Assembly: GCF_009826895.1 (NCBI RefSeq)
Contig: NZ_WUMV01000007.1
Span: 124,001-188,000 of the forward strand
Reading direction: 5' to 3'
Origin: Stappia sediminis
Lineage (GTDB): Bacteria > Pseudomonadota > Alphaproteobacteria > Rhizobiales > Stappiaceae
Length of the DNA: 64,000 nucleotides
Of this stretch, positions 44,426 to 53,194 are shown one piece after another. The notes beneath the pieces were generated by a model that saw nothing but the letters and a program-made list of their open reading frames with translations, searched no databases and was not told where the DNA came from. The stretch's first letter is position 1, and every line of letters starts with the position of its first letter. Made by a program: the position numbers and the translations under genes.

Positions 44426-45382
44426 TCATGCGTCTTTCTCCGAAGCGCGCTGCTGCTGGTTCTGGAAAAGCACGATCGGCACGACCAGGATCAACAGGAG
44501 AATGACGGCAACTGCCGATGAAACCGGCCAGTCGCGATTGGCGAAGAACTCGCTCCACAGCGTCTTGCCGATCATCAGCGTTTCCGACCCGCCGAGCAGG
44601 TCCGGGATCACGAATTCGCCGACGGCGGGGATGAAGACGAGGAAACAGCCTGCGATGACACCGGGAAGCGAAAGCGGAACGGTGATCTTCCAGAACGCCT
44701 TCCACGGCGGGCAGCCGAGATCGGACGCGGCTTCAAGCAGGCTTTCGTCAAGCTTTTCCAATGTCGCGTAAAGCGGCAATACAAGGAACGGCAGGTAGGA
44801 ATAGACGATGCCGATATAGACGGCGGCGTTCGTGTTCAGGATCGTCAGCGGCTCATCTATCACGCCGATTGAAAGCAGCGCCTGATTGAGAAGCCCTTCG
44901 TTCTTGAGAATGCCGATCCACGCGTAGACGCGTATCAGAAAGCTCGTCCAGAACGGCAGGATCACAAGCATGAGCAGCGTGGGACGCCAGGCTGCGGGGG
45001 CGCGCGCCATGCCATAGGCCAGCGGGTAGCCGATCACGAGCGTTATGGCGGTGGAGGTTGCCGCTATCCACACACTTGAAAGATAGGACTTCCAGTAAAG
45101 CGCGTCCTGCGTCAGCCAGATGTAGTTTTCGAAGCTGAATGCGGCGAAATTTTCCCTCAATCCCTGCCAGCCTTCCGCCAGATCGAACGTCGGCAGATAG
45201 GGCGGGATGGCAACGGCGATCTCCGACAGGGAGATCTTGAAGACGATGAAGAACGGCGCAAGGAAGAAGAACAGCAGCCACGCGTAGGGGATTGCGATCA
45301 GGAGCCAGCCGCCGAGGCTTCGCTTTCTCTTCAGAGCGGGGGCGGCTTCGACGTCCGCCCCGGGCGCTGCGGTATCGACCAT
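44426..45382 (-). CDS. potH: Polyamine ABC transporter, permease PotH
   Basis: 318 residues, six membrane helices after a basic N terminus (KRKRSLGG). Coupling loop EAASDLGCPPWKAFWKITVPLSLPGVIAGCFLVFIPAVGEFVIPDLLGG, the PotH/PotB form. It makes the membrane channel with PotI. GGGGAGAG precedes ATG 45382; 21 bp after the potG stop. Confidence 0.93.
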   Translation of the reverse strand: MVDTAAPGADVEAAPALKRKRSLGGWLLIAIPYAWLLFFFLAPFFIVFKISLSEIAVAIPPYLPTFDLAEGWQGLRENFAAFSFENYIWLTQDALYWKSYLSSVWIAATSTAITLVIGYPLAYGMARAPAAWRPTLLMLVILPFWTSFLIRVYAWIGILKNEGLLNQALLSIGVIDEPLTILNTNAAVYIGIVYSYLPFLVLPLYATLEKLDESLLEAASDLGCPPWKAFWKITVPLSLPGVIAGCFLVFIPAVGEFVIPDLLGGSETLMIGKTLWSEFFANRDWPVSSAVAVILLLILVVPIVLFQNQQQRASEKDA

Positions 45383-45403
45383 CGATCTCTCCCCTTCACC
45401 CGC

Positions 45404-46555
45404 TCATCGCGTCAGGATGACGCCGGCATCCTCGTCCCAGGAAAGCCAGACGTTGTCTTCCCACGAGATTGGACGCTCGACCGTGCGCGTGATGTTGGCG
45501 ACGGTCGATTTCAGGATGAGATCCTCAGCCGCCTTCGCATGGAAAATCGAGACATCGCCCAGATACCCTATGTCCCAGATTTCGGCTTCAGCCGCATTGG
45601 CTGTACCATTTTGCGGCGCATCGAACCCCAGGCGTATCTTTTCCGGCCGAATCGCGAACCAGACAGTGTCCCCCACGTTCGCATCCGTTGGCTGGGAGAC
45701 GGCGATTTCGCGTTCGAGATTCGGCGCCTTGAGTCGTGTCACGGTCCCGTTCCTGGAAGCGACCCTGGCCTCGATCAGGTTGATGGAGCCGATAAAATCG
45801 GCGACGAAACGGGAGTTGGGCGTTTCGTAAATTTCGGCGGGCGTAGCAACCTGGATGATGCGGCCCCTGTCCATGACCGCGATCCTGTCCGCCACGGTCA
45901 TCGCCTCTTCCTGGTCGTGCGTGACGATCAGGAAGGTCATGCCAAGTTCGGTCTGAAGGTCCATCAGCTCGAACTGGGTTTCCTCGCGAAGCTTGCGGTC
46001 GAGCGCGCCAAGCGGCTCGTCAAGCAGCAGCACTTTCGGTTTCTTGGCAATGGAGCGCGCCAGCGCCACGCGCTGCCTTTGTCCGCCGGAAAGCTGATGC
46101 GGTTTTCGCTTGGCGAAATCCTCAAGCTTCACGAGTTTCAACATCTGCTGAACCCGCGCTTCGATCTCGCCTTTCGGCAATTTGTCCTGCTGGAGGCCGA
46201 AGGCAATGTTCCTTTCCACGCTCATATGCGGAAAAAGCGCGTAGGACTGAAACATCATGTTGGCGGGTCGGCGATAGGGCGGCACGCCCGCAAGGTTCTG
46301 CCCGTCGAGGAAGATTTCGCCGGCGCTCGGCTCCTCGAAGCCGCCGAGCATGCGCATCATCGTCGTCTTGCCGCAACCGGACCCGCCCAGAAGCGCGAAA
46401 AACTCGCGCTCGTAGATCGTCAGCGACAGGTTGTCGACGGCGGTGAAATCGCCGAAGCGCTTCGTTACGTTGCGAAACTCGATGAACGGCTTCGCGTTGC
46501 CGCTCTCCCACGGCGTGAAATCACGCCGGACCGGACCGATGGGTTTCTTCGCCAA
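45404..46555 (-). CDS. potG: Polyamine ABC transporter, ATPase PotG
   Basis: 383 residues. Walker A GGSGCGKTT near 60, Q loop, signature LSGGQRQRVALARS near 155, Walker B VLLLDEPLGALD, switch His in LIVTHDQEEAM, then a C-terminal TOBE regulatory domain (about 260-383). It powers polyamine import. It is separated from potF by a strong hairpin (46576-46602), so its level is probably set below that of the binding protein. Confidence 0.95.
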   Translation of the reverse strand: MAKKPIGPVRRDFTPWESGNAKPFIEFRNVTKRFGDFTAVDNLSLTIYEREFFALLGGSGCGKTTMMRMLGGFEEPSAGEIFLDGQNLAGVPPYRRPANMMFQSYALFPHMSVERNIAFGLQQDKLPKGEIEARVQQMLKLVKLEDFAKRKPHQLSGGQRQRVALARSIAKKPKVLLLDEPLGALDRKLREETQFELMDLQTELGMTFLIVTHDQEEAMTVADRIAVMDRGRIIQVATPAEIYETPNSRFVADFIGSINLIEARVASRNGTVTRLKAPNLEREIAVSQPTDANVGDTVWFAIRPEKIRLGFDAPQNGTANAAEAEIWDIGYLGDVSIFHAKAAEDLILKSTVANITRTVERPISWEDNVWLSWDEDAGVILTR

Positions 46556-46575
46556 GGCCCCCTCCAGAAAATGAA

Positions 46576-46602
46576 AGGCCCGGGCGACTGCCGCCCGGGC
46601 CT
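46576..46602 (-). terminator. Hairpin between potF and potG (attenuator-like)
   Basis: A perfect 11-bp stem (AGGCCCGGGCG / CGCCCGGGCCT) with a 5-nt loop; on the minus strand TTCATTTT follows. Its position between binding-protein and ATPase genes suggests partial termination or 3'-end protection of potF mRNA. Confidence 0.75.
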
Positions 46603-46610
46603 CGAAGCGA

Positions 46611-47705
46611 TTACTGACCGCTCTTGATTTTGGTGAAGAGGCGGGTGCGGGCTCTAAGCGCTTTCGGCGACTTGGTAGTCGTCGTGTAGAGCTTGTCTAT
46701 CGTCTCCTGAGGCGGGTAGATCGCCGGATCGCTCAGGACCTCCTCGTCGATCAGCTTCTGGCTCGCCTTGTTGCCGTTGGCGTAAAAGACATAGTCGGTC
46801 GCCTTGGCGATCACATCCGGGCGCAGGATGTAGTTGATGAACTCATGAGCCTCTTCCACATGCGGCGCGTCCGCCGGGATCGCCATATTGTCGAACCACA
46901 TCAGCGCACCTTCCTGCGGGATCGAATATTCGACCGTCACACCCGCATCGGCTTCCGCCGCCCGGTCGCGCGCCTGAAGCACATCGCCCGACCAACCGAC
47001 GGCAACGCAGATATCGCCGTTGGCAAGCGCATTGATGTATTCGGAGGAATGGAACTTCTGGATGTAAGGACGAACCTTCATCCAAAGCTCGGCCGCCTTC
47101 TCGAAATCCGCCGGGTCCGAACTGTCCGGATCGAGGCCGAGGTAGTTGAGCGCCGCCGGGAACAGTTCATCCGCCGTATCGAGCACGTGAATGCCGCAGG
47201 ACGAAAGCTTCTCGGCGTTCGCCGGATCGAAGATAAGCGACCAGCTGTCGACCGGGGCATCTTCGCCGAGCACTTCCTTGACCTTTTCGACATTGTAGCC
47301 GATGCCGGTCGTGCCCCACATGTAGTTGATCGCGTGCTCGTTGCCCGGATCGAACTTTTCGATACGGGTCATGATCTGCGGCCAGAGGTTGTCCCAGTTC
47401 GTCAGCTTCGATTTGTCGAGCTTCTGGAAGACGCCCGCCTGAATCTGGCGGCCGAGGAAAGTGCCGGTCGGAACGACGACATCATAGCCCGTGCCGCCGG
47501 AAAGAAGCTTGGTCTCCAGGATCTCGTTGCTATCGAAGACGTCGTAGACGACCTTGATGCCGGTCTCCTTGGTAAAGTCCTCAAGAATCGATTCGTCGAT
47601 ATAATCCGACCAGTTATAGACATTGACGACGCGCTCCTGCGCCCCGGCCGCGCCCGCGGCCGCAAGCCCCAGAAGGGCAACGCTTGCAAACAGCAGTTTC
47701 TTCAT
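46611..47705 (-). CDS. potF: Polyamine (putrescine) substrate-binding protein PotF
   Basis: 364 residues with a signal peptide ending at GAAGAQ-ER (about 23). The mature protein starts VVNVYNWSDYIDESILEDFTKETGI, the PotF/SpuD opening, whose Trp and Asp residues cage the amine. Further matches are GTTGIGYNVEKV, VAVGWSGDVLQA and LMWFDNMAIPADAPH. Putrescine is the likeliest ligand given the catabolic genes beside it, but spermidine binders look alike. First gene of potFGHI. Confidence 0.94.
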   Translation of the reverse strand: MKKLLFASVALLGLAAAGAAGAQERVVNVYNWSDYIDESILEDFTKETGIKVVYDVFDSNEILETKLLSGGTGYDVVVPTGTFLGRQIQAGVFQKLDKSKLTNWDNLWPQIMTRIEKFDPGNEHAINYMWGTTGIGYNVEKVKEVLGEDAPVDSWSLIFDPANAEKLSSCGIHVLDTADELFPAALNYLGLDPDSSDPADFEKAAELWMKVRPYIQKFHSSEYINALANGDICVAVGWSGDVLQARDRAAEADAGVTVEYSIPQEGALMWFDNMAIPADAPHVEEAHEFINYILRPDVIAKATDYVFYANGNKASQKLIDEEVLSDPAIYPPQETIDKLYTTTTKSPKALRARTRLFTKIKSGQ

Positions 47706-47961
47706 GATGCGTACCTTCCGCTCTTCCCCTTGTGTCGCGACCGTTCTTCGAGGCGGTCGCCTGCCTTGTCTTTGTTACGGATGCCGCGTCCGGCGGCTGC
47801 CCAGCCCTTATCCAACTTCAGCGTAAAAGCGATCCGCCTCACTCTCAAGCCGCTCGAAAGCCCCGGACGTCATTTTCTACGGATTTTCCGCAAGCGAGTG
47901 ACACGCTTGATTTCAGAGGCTTATCCCCCTTTTTTGATGCCCCTCCATAAGCTGGAATTTC

Positions 47962-49353
47962 TCAAAGATAAGTCTGCCGCTCAAGTGGCGAAATCTCTCG
48001 GCCGAAAGCGTTGAGTTCCTCCCGCTTGATGTCCACCAGCACCTTGTGAAGCTCGGGCCCCACCGCCTGCTTCATGCGCTCCGACGCTTCGAAAGCGTCG
48101 ATCGCCTCGTCCATCCAGGGCGTAAGACGGGGCGCGCGCTTCTCATAGGCATTGCCTTCCACCGGCGGCGGCGGATCGATCTTCTGCTCAAGCCCTTCCA
48201 TCATGCCGGCAAGCACGCCCGCCAACACGAGATAGGGATTGGCGTCCGCGCCGGCGATGCGGTGTTCGATACGCGCGGCTTCCGGCTTTGCGGCGGGAAC
48301 ACGAAGGGCAACCGAACGATTGTCGAAACCCCAGCAGATCGATGTCGGGGCGTAGGAGCCGGGCTGCATGCGGCGAAAGCCGTTGAAGGTCGACACGAAG
48401 AGAAGATGCGCCTCCGTCATCGTGTCGAGAAGTCCCTTGATCGCATGTCCCTGGCGCATCGCGCCCTCATCTTCTACGGCGAAAATGTTACCCCCATCGT
48501 CCTCCATGCTCACGTGAACGTGCATGCCGTTGCCGGGCCACTCCACGAAGGGCTTGGCCATGAAGGAAGCCTTCAGGTCATGCTTTCGCGCGACCCCGGC
48601 GACGAGACGGCGCAACATCACCGCATCATCAGCAGCGGCGACCGGGTTGTTGCGGTGATGGAGATTGAGCTCGAACTGACCGGGCGCGGCTTCCGAAACC
48701 GCCGCATCGGCGGGAATGCCCTGCGCCTCGGCACTGCGGCGGATCTCGTCCACCAACGGCATCAGCATTTCAAGATCCGACAGCGCATACATGTTCTGCC
48801 GGGCGGGCCCCAGATGGGTCGCAAACAACGGCTTCGGCGGACCCGACCAGTCGCTGTCGTCCTGATCCTCGAAAAGATAGAACTCGAGTTCGAAGGCGCA
48901 GGTCGCCGAAAGGCCCTTCTCGGCAAGCCGATCGACGATGCGCGAAAGCACATGGCGCGGGTCTATCATGAAAGGCGTGCCGTCGCGGTGGTACATGGAA
49001 AGCAGGACCTGCGCCGTCGAACGCTCCGCCCAGGGCACGAGTTTCAGCGTGTCCGCGTTCGGCCAGCAGACGCCGTCCTTGTCGCCGGTCTCGATGTGAA
49101 GGCCCGTCTCCTCCACCTCGCGGCCCCACACATCAAGGCCGAACAGGGAAAAGGGAAGCGCGACGCCATCCTCGAAAACCTTTTTGAGCGCGCTTGCCGG
49201 CAGCCACTTGCCGCGCAGCACGCCATTCGTATCCGGCAGTATGACCTCCAAAGTATCGAGATCGGTATTTTCCGCAAGAAAGGCGTGAACCGCCTCCCGC
49301 CAGCCCTCGCTTCCCGAGGGGCGCTCCATGCCGGAGCGCGCAGCTTGCAACAT
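47962..49353 (-). CDS. Glutamine-synthetase-like gamma-glutamylpolyamine synthetase (first copy)
   Basis: 463 residues. Glutamine-synthetase fold: beta-grasp N terminus with PDTNGVLRGKWLP, then CAFELEFYLF, the ATP and metal segments (SEAAPGQFELNLHH, NGMHVHVSM) and RVPAAKPEAARIEHRIAGADANPYLVLAG. PuuA-type enzymes join glutamate to putrescine as the first catabolic step. GGAGGATCTT before the ATG at 49353 makes that the start; a frame from 49401 has none. Divergent from gntR, with a GTGATCAC operator between, and on the same strand as potF. Confidence 0.87.
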   Translation of the reverse strand: MLQAARSGMERPSGSEGWREAVHAFLAENTDLDTLEVILPDTNGVLRGKWLPASALKKVFEDGVALPFSLFGLDVWGREVEETGLHIETGDKDGVCWPNADTLKLVPWAERSTAQVLLSMYHRDGTPFMIDPRHVLSRIVDRLAEKGLSATCAFELEFYLFEDQDDSDWSGPPKPLFATHLGPARQNMYALSDLEMLMPLVDEIRRSAEAQGIPADAAVSEAAPGQFELNLHHRNNPVAAADDAVMLRRLVAGVARKHDLKASFMAKPFVEWPGNGMHVHVSMEDDGGNIFAVEDEGAMRQGHAIKGLLDTMTEAHLLFVSTFNGFRRMQPGSYAPTSICWGFDNRSVALRVPAAKPEAARIEHRIAGADANPYLVLAGVLAGMMEGLEQKIDPPPPVEGNAYEKRAPRLTPWMDEAIDAFEASERMKQAVGPELHKVLVDIKREELNAFGREISPLERQTYL

Positions 49354-49420
49354 AAGATCCTCCAGATCGCCGAGAGCAGATGCCGCGAAAACGGCGCCCA
49401 TATTGCCCGGCGCTGAAAAA

Positions 49421-49430
49421 TGTGATCACG
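49421..49430. promoter_or_regulatory. GntR operator between puuA-like gene and gntR
   Basis: TGTGATCACG contains the perfect palindrome GTGATCAC, the same core as the site at 50209. It lies between the divergent starts, so it can control both genes. Confidence 0.6.
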
Positions 49431-49475
49431 TAGCGTAGAAACTGTCAAGCGAAGCCCGACGGCAAACCAAGATCC

Positions 49476-50198
49476 ATGAATATGCCAATTGCAGAAGCAG
49501 CGCACGGCGACAAACGTGAAACCGTGCCGTCCGGACGGGGTTCCACGCGCGAACGTGTGGAACGCAGCCTGCGCTATGCGCTCCTGACGGGGCGTTTCGT
49601 GCCCGGCCGCCCGGTGACGTTGCGCGGGCTGGCACAGGACCTTGGCGTGAGCCCCATGCCCGTGCGCGAGGCGCTTCGTTCGCTCGCCGCCGAAAAGGCG
49701 CTCGACATCAAGCCGAACGGGCGCGTGCAGGTGCCGACGATGACGCCGGAGCGGCTTGCCGAGATCCTGAAGGCGCGGCTCATGCTGGAGCCCGAGCTGG
49801 CCACAAGGGCCGCAGGCAGCCTTGAATTGGCGGACGCCAGGGCGCTGAAAGAGCTCGACGACGCAATCGACCTGAGCATCGATGGCGGCGACGCGGAAAC
49901 CTATATGCGGCTCAATCACGCCTTCCATTTCCACGTTTATCGCGCGGCAAGGTCCGAAGTGCTGCTGCCGCTCGTGGAAAGCCTCTGGCTGCAGTTCGCT
50001 CCCTTCATGCGCATCGTCTACGGGCGCGTCGGCACGGCGGTGCTGGAAGATCACCACAAGGAGGCGATCGCCGCTGTGGCCGAAGGTAACGCAGAAGCGC
50101 TGCGGGCGGCCATCGCGGCGGACATACTTGGCGGCATGAAGCTGCTTCAGGATGCCGGCTATGAAGCAATTCCCGATACATATTCGACCAAAGATTGA
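49476..50198 (+). CDS. GntR-family regulator (FCD subfamily)
   Basis: 240 residues. N-terminal winged helix at about 25-85 (LRGLAQDLGVSPMPVREALRSLAAE), then the all-helical FCD ligand domain with its metal-site histidines (AFHFHVY and EDHHKEAI). It sits inside the polyamine cluster between two glutamine-synthetase-like genes and next to two GTGATCAC palindromes, so it probably represses the pathway and itself, with a polyamine or glutamyl-polyamine as signal. Confidence 0.9.
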   Translation: MNMPIAEAAHGDKRETVPSGRGSTRERVERSLRYALLTGRFVPGRPVTLRGLAQDLGVSPMPVREALRSLAAEKALDIKPNGRVQVPTMTPERLAEILKARLMLEPELATRAAGSLELADARALKELDDAIDLSIDGGDAETYMRLNHAFHFHVYRAARSEVLLPLVESLWLQFAPFMRIVYGRVGTAVLEDHHKEAIAAVAEGNAEALRAAIAADILGGMKLLQDAGYEAIPDTYSTKD

Positions 50199-50208
50199 CA
50201 CATGAAGT

Positions 50209-50222
50209 TTTGTGATCACAAA
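50209..50222. promoter_or_regulatory. GntR operator of the polyamine catabolic operon
   Basis: TTTGTGATCACAAA is a perfect 14-bp palindrome, 86 bp before the second glutamine-synthetase-like gene, sharing GTGATCAC with the site at 49421. Confidence 0.7.
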
Positions 50223-50307
50223 TAGACGCCACAATTCCGGACCCTGAATTTGCCAATATGCTCAAGGTGTCCGGCCCGAACGAACCCTCGACCCCGCAAA
50301 GGTCCGC

Positions 50308-51708
50308 ATGAGCAAGAAGAAGAAATCCCAGGAACCATCGATCGCAAGCCGCCGTGGCGTGACCTCGCTGGAAGAGGCCCACACGTGGCTTGCCGAAAGA
50401 GGCATTGAGGATATCGAATGCATTGCCCCGGACATGGCCGGTGTCGTGCGCGGCAAGATGATGCCAACAGAGAAATTCTTCTCCGGCCCGATCATGACGA
50501 TGCCGTCGTCGATCTTCGCGCAGACGATTTCGGGTGACTATCCGCCGGACGACGACAAGTTCCAGCACAATCCGACCGACGGCGATATCTTCTTCCGCGC
50601 CGACTATTCGACTTTGACCGTCGTGCCGTGGGAAAGCGACCCGACCGCGCAGCTCATCCACGACGCCTACACGAAAGACGGCATTCCGGTGGAGACGGCG
50701 CCTCGAAATGTTCTCAAGCGTGTATTGCAGCTTTATGAGGATCAAGGCTGGGAGGCGGTGATCGCCCCGGAGATCGAGTTCTACCTCGTCAAGCCGAACA
50801 CCGATCCGGATTACCCGCTGGAGCCGCCGACCGGACGTTCGGGACGTCCGGAAGCCGGGCGTCAGTCCTATTCGATTACGGCTCTGAACGAGTTCGACGA
50901 CCTGATCGACGACATCTACGACCTGTCGGAGGCGCAAGGCCTTGAAATCGACACGCTGATCCATGAGGACGGCGCGGCGCAGATGGAGATCAACCTGCGC
51001 CACGGCCAGCCGCTGGAGCTTGCCGACCAGGTGTTCATGTTCAAGCGCACGATCCGCGAAGCCGCGCTCAGGCACAGCATGTACGCCACCTTCATGGCCA
51101 AGCCGATGTCGAACCAGCCCGGCTCCTCCATGCACATCCACCAGTCGGTCCTCGACCGGGAGACGGGCCAGAACATTTTCTCCACGAAGGACGGGGAAGC
51201 TTCGCCCGCCTTCCTGAACTTCATCGGCGGACACCAGAAATACCTGCCGGCGGTCGCCTGCATCATGGCGCCCTACGTCAACTCCTACAGACGCTTCACG
51301 CGCAACACGACGGCGCCCGTGAATCTGTTCTGGGGGCACGACAACCGCACCGTCGGCCTGCGCGTGCCGAACTCCAAGCCCGCCGGGCGCCGGCTCGAGA
51401 ACCGCGTACCGTCCTCCGACTGCAATCCCTACCTCGCGATCGCAGCCTCGCTTGCCTGTGGCTACCTGGGCCTGACGCAGAAGCTGCACCCGGACGAGCC
51501 GAAGACGGGATATTCCAGCCACGTGATGGACGCGCTGCCTCGCGGCCTTTTGGAAGCGCTGGACCTTTTCAGCGAATGCGAGGAACTCGGCGAAGTCTTC
51601 GGCGAAAAATTCGTCAACACCTACCGGGCGGTCAAACATGAGGAGTTCGAAACCTTCATGAGCGTGATCAGCCCCTGGGAGCGCGAATACCTGCTCCTGA
51701 ATGTCTGA
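50308..51708 (+). CDS. Glutamine-synthetase-like gamma-glutamylpolyamine synthetase (second copy)
   Basis: 466 residues. The same fold and family as the copy at 47962: APDMAGVVRGKMMP, APEIEFYLVKP, HEDGAAQMEINLRHG, GSSMHIHQSV, and FWGHDNRTVGLRVPNSKPAGRRLENRVPSSDCNPYLAIAA. First gene of a probable operon with the aminotransferase and the FAD oxidase. ATG 50308 follows AAGG at some distance. The two copies are clearly different proteins, so they may differ in amine preference or act as partners. Confidence 0.9.
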   Translation: MSKKKKSQEPSIASRRGVTSLEEAHTWLAERGIEDIECIAPDMAGVVRGKMMPTEKFFSGPIMTMPSSIFAQTISGDYPPDDDKFQHNPTDGDIFFRADYSTLTVVPWESDPTAQLIHDAYTKDGIPVETAPRNVLKRVLQLYEDQGWEAVIAPEIEFYLVKPNTDPDYPLEPPTGRSGRPEAGRQSYSITALNEFDDLIDDIYDLSEAQGLEIDTLIHEDGAAQMEINLRHGQPLELADQVFMFKRTIREAALRHSMYATFMAKPMSNQPGSSMHIHQSVLDRETGQNIFSTKDGEASPAFLNFIGGHQKYLPAVACIMAPYVNSYRRFTRNTTAPVNLFWGHDNRTVGLRVPNSKPAGRRLENRVPSSDCNPYLAIAASLACGYLGLTQKLHPDEPKTGYSSHVMDALPRGLLEALDLFSECEELGEVFGEKFVNTYRAVKHEEFETFMSVISPWEREYLLLNV

Positions 51709-51787
51709 AGTGGCGATTTCAGGCCGCTTCCCGAACCTGGACCGATATTCGGCCCTCCATAAATGCATGATCCAGATGGAGGTCGTC

Positions 51788-53185
51788 ATGCCCGCCACAT
51801 CTAACATTTACCCGACGAAACAATTGCAGGAGCGCGACGCCGCCCACCATATTCACCCCTTCACCGACACGGGCGCGCTCAACCGGGAAGGTTCGCGGAT
51901 CATTACGGGTGCCGAAGGCGTTTGGCTGACGGATTCCGACGGCAACCGCTATCTGGACGGAATGGCGGGCCTTTGGTGCACGCAGGTCGGCCACGGCCGC
52001 AAGGAGATCGCGGATGCCGTCTACGATCAGATGCGCCAGCTCGACTATTACAATACCTTCTTCAAGACATCCCATCCGCCGGCGGTGGAGCTTGCCGACA
52101 AGCTCGCCCAACTGACCCCGCCGCAGTTCAACCGCGTGTTTTACACCGGCTCAGGATCGGAGGCGAACGACACCGTCTTCAGAATGGTGCGCACCTACTG
52201 GGATTTGATGGGCGAGCCGAAGCGCAAGCACATCATCGGCCGCTGGAACGGCTATCACGGCTCCACGCTTGCCGGAACGAGCCTTGGCGGCATGACCGCC
52301 ATGCACGCTCAAGGGGACCTTCCCATCCCCGGCGTCCACCACATTGCCCAGCCCTATTGGTTCGGCGAGGGCGGCGATATGAGCCAGGAGGAATTCGGCC
52401 TCCTTACCGCGCGTGAACTGGAACGCGCGATCGAGGAAATCGGCCCGGAAAACGTCGCGGCCTTCATCGCGGAGCCGATACAGGGTGCGGGCGGCGTTAT
52501 CATTCCGCCCGAGACCTATTGGCCGGAAATCTCGCGGATCGTGAAAAAATTCGGCATCTTGCTCGTCGTGGACGAGGTGATCTGCGGGTTCGGACGGCTC
52601 GGCACCTGGTTCGGCTCGGATTATTACGGCATCGAGCCCGATCTCATGCCTATCGCCAAGGGGCTTTCCTCAGGCTATCTGCCGATCGGCGGCGTGATGG
52701 TGGCCGACAAGGTGGCCAATGCCTTCATCGAAAAAGGCGGAGAGTTTTTCCACGGCTACACCTATTCCGGTCACCCCGCATGCTGCGCGGCGGCACTCGC
52801 CAACCTGAAGATCATGGAAGAGGAAAAACTGGTCGAACGGGTGGCGGAGGATATCGGCCCCTATCTCCAAAAAAGCTGGAAGGAACTTGGCGATCATCCG
52901 CTCGTCGGCGAAGCGCGCATGGTCGGTCTCGTCGGGGCGCTGGAGCTGGTACCTGTGAAGGGCGACAGGAGCAAGGCATTCACGCCTGTTGGCGACGTCG
53001 GCACGCTGTGCCGCGATATCTCCTTCAACAACGGCCTCGTCATGCGCGCCGTGCGCGACAGCATGATCATTTCTCCACCTCTGGTGATTTCACATGAGGA
53101 AGCGGACATGCTGGTGGAGCGCGCGACCAAAACGCTCGACCAGACGTTCGACCGGCTCAAGCGCGACGGGCGGCTTGCGGCATAA
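51788..53185 (+). CDS. Class III aminotransferase, putrescine/polyamine type (SpuC-like)
   Basis: 465 residues. PLP enzyme with the Schiff-base lysine in PIAKGLSSGYLPIGG (about 290), the phosphate segment SGSEANDT, and DEVICGFGRLG. The opening (HHIHPFTDTGALNREGSRIITGAEG) and length match omega-amine:pyruvate or putrescine aminotransferases. GGAGGTCGTC before ATG 51788 sets the start; a frame from 51701 overlaps the preceding gene but has no such site. It probably deaminates putrescine or the glutamyl form to an aldehyde. Confidence 0.9.
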   Translation: MPATSNIYPTKQLQERDAAHHIHPFTDTGALNREGSRIITGAEGVWLTDSDGNRYLDGMAGLWCTQVGHGRKEIADAVYDQMRQLDYYNTFFKTSHPPAVELADKLAQLTPPQFNRVFYTGSGSEANDTVFRMVRTYWDLMGEPKRKHIIGRWNGYHGSTLAGTSLGGMTAMHAQGDLPIPGVHHIAQPYWFGEGGDMSQEEFGLLTARELERAIEEIGPENVAAFIAEPIQGAGGVIIPPETYWPEISRIVKKFGILLVVDEVICGFGRLGTWFGSDYYGIEPDLMPIAKGLSSGYLPIGGVMVADKVANAFIEKGGEFFHGYTYSGHPACCAAALANLKIMEEEKLVERVAEDIGPYLQKSWKELGDHPLVGEARMVGLVGALELVPVKGDRSKAFTPVGDVGTLCRDISFNNGLVMRAVRDSMIISPPLVISHEEADMLVERATKTLDQTFDRLKRDGRLAA

Positions 53186-53194
53186 GGTAAAGCG

